Shown: one piece after another, positions 13,305 through 17,579 of the stretch | Layout of the letters: each line of letters opens with the position of its first letter | How positions within the stretch are numbered: the first letter of the stretch is position 1 | NCBI GenBank assembly: GCA_013812265.1 | Contig: JACCTQ010000022.1 | Location: forward strand, 1-17,579 | Source of the DNA: Actinomycetota bacterium | Lineage (GTDB): Bacteria; Actinomycetota; Thermoleophilia; Gaiellales; Gaiellaceae | Length of the DNA stretch: 17,579 bases | Direction: 5' to 3' | Made by a program: the position numbers and the translations under genes | The notes under the pieces: model-generated | Seen by the model: only the letters and a program-made list of their open reading frames with translations | The model's database searches: none | What the model was told of the DNA's origin: nothing

Positions 13305-14800
13305 CGACGTAACAGCCGAAACGTGCGCCGGCGCCGTCCGCCGCCTCGCCCGGGGGTGGAATCGGCGATCCCATACTCGTCCCAGCGCCGGTCGACACGC
13401 TCCTTGATCTCTGCCGACATCGAGATCTCCTCCGGCCAGGGACGGGTGCCTTCGAGCGGCCCCTTGGCGGTCGCGTCGATCCCGATCTTGCCGCCCTGGA
13501 ACTGCAGCGTCGGCGCGTGATCCAGGTGGTCGAGCGGCCCTTCCGAGAGGATGACGTCGCGCTTCGGGTCGACGTTCGCACCCACGTAGAAGAAGACCTC
13601 GGCGTAGTCGTGCACGTTGACGTGCTCATCCACCACTACCACCGACTTCGTTAGCGAGAGCATCCCGAGCCCCCAGATCGCGTGCATCACCTTTTTGGCA
13701 TGGCCGGGGAACGCCTTGCGGATCGACACGATGGCGCAATTGTGGAACACGCCCGAGACGGGCAGGTCGTAGTCCACGATCTCCGGCACGGTCATTCGCA
13801 CCGCGGGGAGGAAGATACGCTCGGTCGCCTTCCCGAGCCAAGCGTCCTCCTGCGGCGGCTTGCCGACCACGATCGAGGGGTAGATCGCGTCGCGTCGCAT
13901 GGTCATCGCGGTCAGGTGGAAGACCGGGAACGGCTCGACGCCCGTGTAGAAGCCCGTGTGGTCGCCGAACGGGCCCTCCGGCGCAAGGTCGTCCCGCTCC
14001 ACGTAGCCCTCGAGCACGATCTCCGCGTTCGCCGGCACCTCGACGTCGACCGTCTTCCCCTTGACCACCTCGACCGGTGAGCCCTTGAGGAAGCCGGCGA
14101 GCATGAACTCGTCGATGTGCTTGGGCAGCGGCGCGCTCGCCGAATAGGCGGTGATCGGGTCGAGGCCGAGCGCTACGGCCACCTCCAGGCGGCCGTCGGT
14201 CATGAGGTAGTCCGCGCGGCCGTCCTTGTGGATCTGCCAGTGCATCAGCGTCGTCCGGCGGTCGACCTTCTGCATGCGGTACATGCCGACGTTGCGTGTG
14301 CCGGTGCGAGGGTCGTGCGTGATGACCGCGGGCAGCGTGATGAAGGGCGCTGGGTCGCCGGGCCAGCAGCGCTGGATCGGCAAGAGGTCCAGATCGACCT
14401 CGTCGCCCGTGAGGACGACCTCCTGGCAAGCGCCGCGGCCGACCCTCTTCGGCCGCGAGTCTGCGATCGACTTGAGCTTCTTGAGCCCGCGGATCTTGTC
14501 CGCGATGCCCTGGGGCGGCTGCATCTCGAGGACGTCCGAGAGCCTTGCGGCCACATCGTCCAGCCGCTCGACGCCGAACGCCATGCACATGCGCCGCTCG
14601 GTGCCGAACTGGTTGATGAGGAGCGGATGCCGTGCGCCCTTCGCGCGCTCGAAGAGCAGCGCGGGGCCGCCGGCCCTGACGGTGCGATCTGTGATCTCGG
14701 TGATCTCCAGGTCGGGGTCGGCCTCGGCCGAGATGCGGACGAGCTCGCCTTCGCGCTCGAGCAGCGCGATCCACTCGCGGAGGCCTGCAGCCGGAGCCAT
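13301..14800 (-). CDS. ubiD: UbiD-family prenylated-FMN decarboxylase
   Basis: A decarboxylase of 499 residues that uses the cofactor made by UbiX. Visible family blocks are LLFERAKGARHPLLINQFGT, the cofactor/metal region NVGMYRMQKVDRRTTLMHWQIHKDG, EGYVERDDLAPEGPFGDHTGFYTG with the conserved acidic residues, and SIVVGKPPQEDAWLGKATERIFLP. Next to ubiX and futalosine genes it most likely removes the carboxyl group of the prenylated 1,4-dihydroxy-6-naphthoate (the MqnL role); UbiD enzymes have varied substrates, so this rests on context. The start is ATG 14800, 8 nt after a TAGACT box; an upstream in-frame extension to 14830 overlaps the cyclase gene and is less likely. Cytosolic; it probably has its own promoter. 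Confidence 0.92.
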   Translation of the reverse strand: MAPAAGLREWIALLEREGELVRISAEADPDLEITEITDRTVRAGGPALLFERAKGARHPLLINQFGTERRMCMAFGVERLDDVAARLSDVLEMQPPQGIADKIRGLKKLKSIADSRPKRVGRGACQEVVLTGDEVDLDLLPIQRCWPGDPAPFITLPAVITHDPRTGTRNVGMYRMQKVDRRTTLMHWQIHKDGRADYLMTDGRLEVAVALGLDPITAYSASAPLPKHIDEFMLAGFLKGSPVEVVKGKTVDVEVPANAEIVLEGYVERDDLAPEGPFGDHTGFYTGVEPFPVFHLTAMTMRRDAIYPSIVVGKPPQEDAWLGKATERIFLPAVRMTVPEIVDYDLPVSGVFHNCAIVSIRKAFPGHAKKVMHAIWGLGMLSLTKSVVVVDEHVNVHDYAEVFFYVGANVDPKRDVILSEGPLDHLDHAPTLQFQGGKIGIDATAKGPLEGTRPWPEEISMSAEIKERVDRRWDEYGIADSTPGRGGGRRRRTFRLLRR

Positions 14801-14808
14801 GTACGTCG

Positions 14809-14814
14809 AGTCTA
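14809..14814 (-). promoter_or_regulatory. Probable -10 element of a leaderless promoter for ubiD
   Basis: TAGACT on the minus strand lies 8 nt before ATG 14800, overlapping the region just after the cyclase stop codon. No Shine-Dalgarno sequence is present before the ATG. The -35 region is poor. The layout is the same as at the pepF start. Confidence 0.5.
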
Positions 14815-14816
14815 GG

Positions 14817-17279
14817 CTACGCATCCCCACCTCCCAGCGCGTACTCGACCGCCTCGTCGAGAGTCAGCTGCCGGCCCGCCTCCCGGCCGCGCTCGAACTC
14901 CTCGCTCGCCTCCGAGAGGAACTCCACGGCGAACTCGTCCCGGTAGTCCTCCCATTGACCGACGCGGCCGCGTGCTTCCTCCGCCTCGATGGCCCCCCAC
15001 AGGTGTCCCGCGAGCTCGCGGTCGCCGGCCGCGGCCGCGGCTTGAGCCCTCAGCGCCACCCCTTGGACGAGCCGCTGCCGGTCTCCCATTCGCCGCGCGA
15101 GGACAAGCGCCTGTGCTGCCCACCGGGCGGCGTTCTCGGCACGTCCCAGCTCTAGCGCATAAAAGGCGAGGTCGCTGAGGATGACCGCCTCCCACCACGT
15201 GAATCCGATCTCGCGGGCGAGCGCGGCACCGCGCTCGAGCAGCTCCATGCCGCGTTCAGGGCGATTCTCGGCGCACTCCAGGGTCGCGAGAACCCCGAGC
15301 GCGAGCGGCTCGCCCCGTCGAAAGCCGACCCGGCGCGCACTCTCGACACTTTCCAACGCGAGCGCCCGCGCGCGATCGCGGTCGCCGACGCGGTTCGCCT
15401 CTACCGCGAGACGGAGCAGCATGTGGCCGATTCCCCGCTCGTCGCCGACTCGGCGATACTCGTCGAGGCTCTGCTCGATGTAGCGCGTGCCGCGCTCGTA
15501 CTCGCCCACGATGTAGATCGTGCTGGCGCACGTACGAAGGGCGTCGGCGAGCAGTTTGCCGGAGATCCTCCCCCGCCCCTGCTCGAGGAACGCGGAGACC
15601 CGGCGGTATCCCTCCATCGGGCTGGCCGTGCTCCAAAAGCTCTCGGCCGCGATCGCGAGCCTCAAGCCGACCTCGAGCTCTTCGCGCGCGAGCGCCCAAT
15701 CGAGCGCGGCGCGCAGGTTGTCCTGCTCGCGACTAACGGAGTCGTGATCCATTTCGCCGTCGGACGTCGCGGTCAAGTTGGCAGACTCCGCGAGCGCCAG
15801 AAAGAACTCCGCGTGGCGCCGCCGGATCGCGTCGCCGTCGCCCACCTCGTCCAGCCGCTCGCCGGCATACTCGCTGATCGTCTCCAGCATGAGCAAGCGG
15901 TCGTCGCCGACCGGCTTCAAGAGCGAGAGCTCCACGAGAGCACCGAGCGCGTCGAGGTCAGCTTGGCAGATCTCCTCCGCGGCCTCGAGCGAGAAGCTGC
16001 CGGCGAAGACCGAGAGGCGGGCGAAGAGTCGCCTCGGCTCGTCGGCCAGCAGCTCGTAGCTCCATGCGATCGTGGCGCGGAGTGTCCGGTGGCGCTCGGG
16101 GGCGTCGCGACGGCCTCCCGTGAGCAGCGGCAGGCGCTGCTCCAGGCGTTCGAGCAGCGCCGCGGGTGCGAGGAGCTTCACACGTGCGGCCGCCAGCTCG
16201 ATCGCGAGCGGCAGCCGGTCGAGGCGCTCGCAGATCTCGGCCACCGTCGCATCCGGGACCAATGTTCGGCCTGCGGCGCGGGCGCGCTCGAGGAAGAGCG
16301 TCACCGCCTCCGCGTCTCGCAGCGGGTCGAGCGGATACTCACGCTCGCCGTCGATGCGAAGCGACGAGCGGCTGGTGACCAGCGCCTTCACGTTCGGCGC
16401 GGCGGCGAGCAGTCGTGACACCTCGCCGGCCGCGTCGAGCAGGTGCTCGAAGTTGTCCAGCAGGATCAGGGCGTGCCGATCGGCGAGGTGGGCGGCGAGG
16501 TCGTCCCGAACGCCGAGCGTCTGCGCCACCGCCGGCAGCACCAGTTGCGGATCGCCGAGCCCGGCAAGCGGCACCCAGAAGACACCGTGCTCGAAGCGCT
16601 CGACGGACTCGGCGGCGGCCTGGAGAGCCAGCCGCGTCTTCCCGGAGCCGCCGGCGCCGGTGACGCTCACCACGCGGTAGCCGTCCTCGAGGAGGGCGAG
16701 AAGCTCGCCCAGTTCGTCCTCTCTCCCGACGAGCGGGCTCGCCGCGACGGGTAGGTTCGTCTGGTTGAGCGTCTTCAGCGGCGGGAAGTCGGTGTCGCCC
16801 AGCTGGTAGATGTGCTCGGGAGCCGTCATGTCCTTGAGGCGCTGTGGCCCCAGGTCGCGCAAAGGCCGGCTGTCGTCGACCAGCCGCCGCGTCGCTTCGG
16901 AGACGAGCACCTGGCCGCCGTAGCCTGCGCTCATCACGCGCGCCGCGCGATGGACGTCCATGCCGACGTACCCCTCCTCCGTGACCATCGGCTCGCCCGT
17001 GTGGATGCCGATGCGCACCGAGACCGGACCGTCGCGGAGTGCGCTCTGTGCCTCCTCGGCTGCAGCCACCGCGTCCGAGGCCCGCGCGAAGGCGACGAAG
17101 AAGGCGTCGCCCTGAGTGTCGACCTCGACGCCGCCGTGGCGCGCGAACGCGTCGCGCAGCACGCGCCGGTGCTCCGCGAGCACCCCGGCATAGGAGTCGC
17201 CGAGCTCGTGCAGCACGCGTGTCGACCCTTCGATGTCGGTGAAGAGGAACGTGACGGTGCCGGTCGGTAGCTCAGGCAT
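14817..17279 (-). CDS. Class III nucleotide cyclase domain/NTPase/TPR signalling protein
   Basis: An 820-residue multidomain protein. Residues about 5-165 form a class III adenylate/guanylate cyclase domain with metal Asp residues D15 (FTDIEGST) and D58 (TQGDAF), and GMDVHRAARV at the catalytic-arginine helix, with His where Asn is classical. Residues about 180-450 form an NB-ARC/AfsR-like NTPase with Walker A GAGGSGKT (208-215), Walker B LILLDN and LPLAIELAAAR. The rest is helical TPR-like repeats ending in a LWGAIEAEEAR block and TLDEAVEYAL. No DNA-binding domain is seen. Such proteins are taken as cytosolic signal sensors; ligand and output are unknown. ATG 17279 overlaps the end of a tandem paralogue by 8 nt (ATGCCTGA). 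Confidence 0.88.
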   Translation of the reverse strand: MPELPTGTVTFLFTDIEGSTRVLHELGDSYAGVLAEHRRVLRDAFARHGGVEVDTQGDAFFVAFARASDAVAAAEEAQSALRDGPVSVRIGIHTGEPMVTEEGYVGMDVHRAARVMSAGYGGQVLVSEATRRLVDDSRPLRDLGPQRLKDMTAPEHIYQLGDTDFPPLKTLNQTNLPVAASPLVGREDELGELLALLEDGYRVVSVTGAGGSGKTRLALQAAAESVERFEHGVFWVPLAGLGDPQLVLPAVAQTLGVRDDLAAHLADRHALILLDNFEHLLDAAGEVSRLLAAAPNVKALVTSRSSLRIDGEREYPLDPLRDAEAVTLFLERARAAGRTLVPDATVAEICERLDRLPLAIELAAARVKLLAPAALLERLEQRLPLLTGGRRDAPERHRTLRATIAWSYELLADEPRRLFARLSVFAGSFSLEAAEEICQADLDALGALVELSLLKPVGDDRLLMLETISEYAGERLDEVGDGDAIRRRHAEFFLALAESANLTATSDGEMDHDSVSREQDNLRAALDWALAREELEVGLRLAIAAESFWSTASPMEGYRRVSAFLEQGRGRISGKLLADALRTCASTIYIVGEYERGTRYIEQSLDEYRRVGDERGIGHMLLRLAVEANRVGDRDRARALALESVESARRVGFRRGEPLALGVLATLECAENRPERGMELLERGAALAREIGFTWWEAVILSDLAFYALELGRAENAARWAAQALVLARRMGDRQRLVQGVALRAQAAAAAGDRELAGHLWGAIEAEEARGRVGQWEDYRDEFAVEFLSEASEEFERGREAGRQLTLDEAVEYALGGGDA

Positions 17280-17579
17280 CTGTATCGTCCAGTGCGTACT
17301 CGATCGCCTCGTCGAGCGTCAGCTTCCGGCCGGCCTCGCGGCCGCGCTCGAAGTTCGGGCCGGAGGCGGCAAGGATCGGAGCGGCCAGCTCGTCTCGGTG
17401 CGCGGTGAACAGGGCCAGCGGCTCGCGCGCTTCCTCCGCCTCGATCGCCCCCCAGAGCCGGCCCGCCCGCTCGGCGTCTCCGCACACCGTCGCTATGCGG
17501 GCGAGGAGGGCGAGCTCCCAGACCGTGTGCAGCCGGTGGTTGATGCCGTGGCCGAGCGCGAGCGACGCGCGTGCGTGCT
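17272..17579 (-). CDS. C-terminal end of a paralogous cyclase/NTPase/TPR-type protein (partial)
   Basis: The frame is open from the right window edge to TGA 17274-17272, giving about 102 residues. It contains a TPR-like helical stretch (ARASLALGHGINHRLHTVWE), then RLWGAIEAEEAR, NFERGREAGRKLTLDEAIEY and a short acidic end. These match the last 100 residues of the downstream 820-residue protein closely, and the DNA of the two 3' ends is similar too (14836-14898 against 17291-17353, about 7 differences in 63 by eye). It is therefore a tandem paralogue; whether it also has cyclase and NTPase domains lies outside the window. Confidence 0.8.
   Translation of the reverse strand, partial: HARASLALGHGINHRLHTVWELALLARIATVCGDAERAGRLWGAIEAEEAREPLALFTAHRDELAAPILAASGPNFERGREAGRKLTLDEAIEYALDDTDA

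Noticed and set aside
1..17579. Search for tRNA/rRNA genes, CRISPR arrays, insertion sequences and attachment sites
   Set aside because: No cloverleaf, repeat-spacer series, transposase motif or terminal repeat was recognised on reading either strand.

Overview
The window is very GC-rich and gene-dense. It carries the aminofutalosine (futalosine) route to menaquinone, a menaquinol:cytochrome c reductase and several leaderless-looking promoters. This suggests a deep-branching Actinomycetota such as Thermoleophilia/Gaiellales; that placement is inference, since no marker gene settles it. Nearly everything is on the minus strand. No RNA gene, insertion sequence or CRISPR array was seen.

Layout from left to right: the 3' end of an unidentified plus-strand gene (2-112); a minus-strand pair, nagPA-like exported glycosidase followed by dedA (2081 to 215); and a divergent M3 oligoendopeptidase gene (2147-3925, plus). 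Next comes a 9.3-kb minus-strand gene train running from 13240 down to 3929. Its order is qcrA (Rieske), qcrB (cytochrome b6-like), qcrC (subunit IV/cytochrome c fusion), ubiX, ubiE/menG, a polyprenyl diphosphate synthase gene, mqnE, mqnA, a VOC-fold gene, mqnC and a Rieske-type ring hydroxylase gene. Upstream lie ubiD (13301-14800, minus) with its own apparent promoter, and two tandem cyclase/NTPase/TPR signalling genes, the second cut by the window edge.

The train joins the making of menaquinone (MqnA, MqnE, MqnC, side-chain synthase, UbiX cofactor enzyme, final methyltransferase) to the complex that oxidises it (QcrABC). UbiD next door would do the decarboxylation that needs UbiX's prenylated FMN. 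mqnB, mqnD and the prenyltransferase (MqnP/UbiA type) are not in the window. Two genes inside the train, the VOC protein and the Rieske oxygenase, have no assigned step in the pathway and are the most interesting unknowns. Most junctions are overlaps of the form NTGA, and all four NTG codons seem to be used as starts, including CTG for the last gene.
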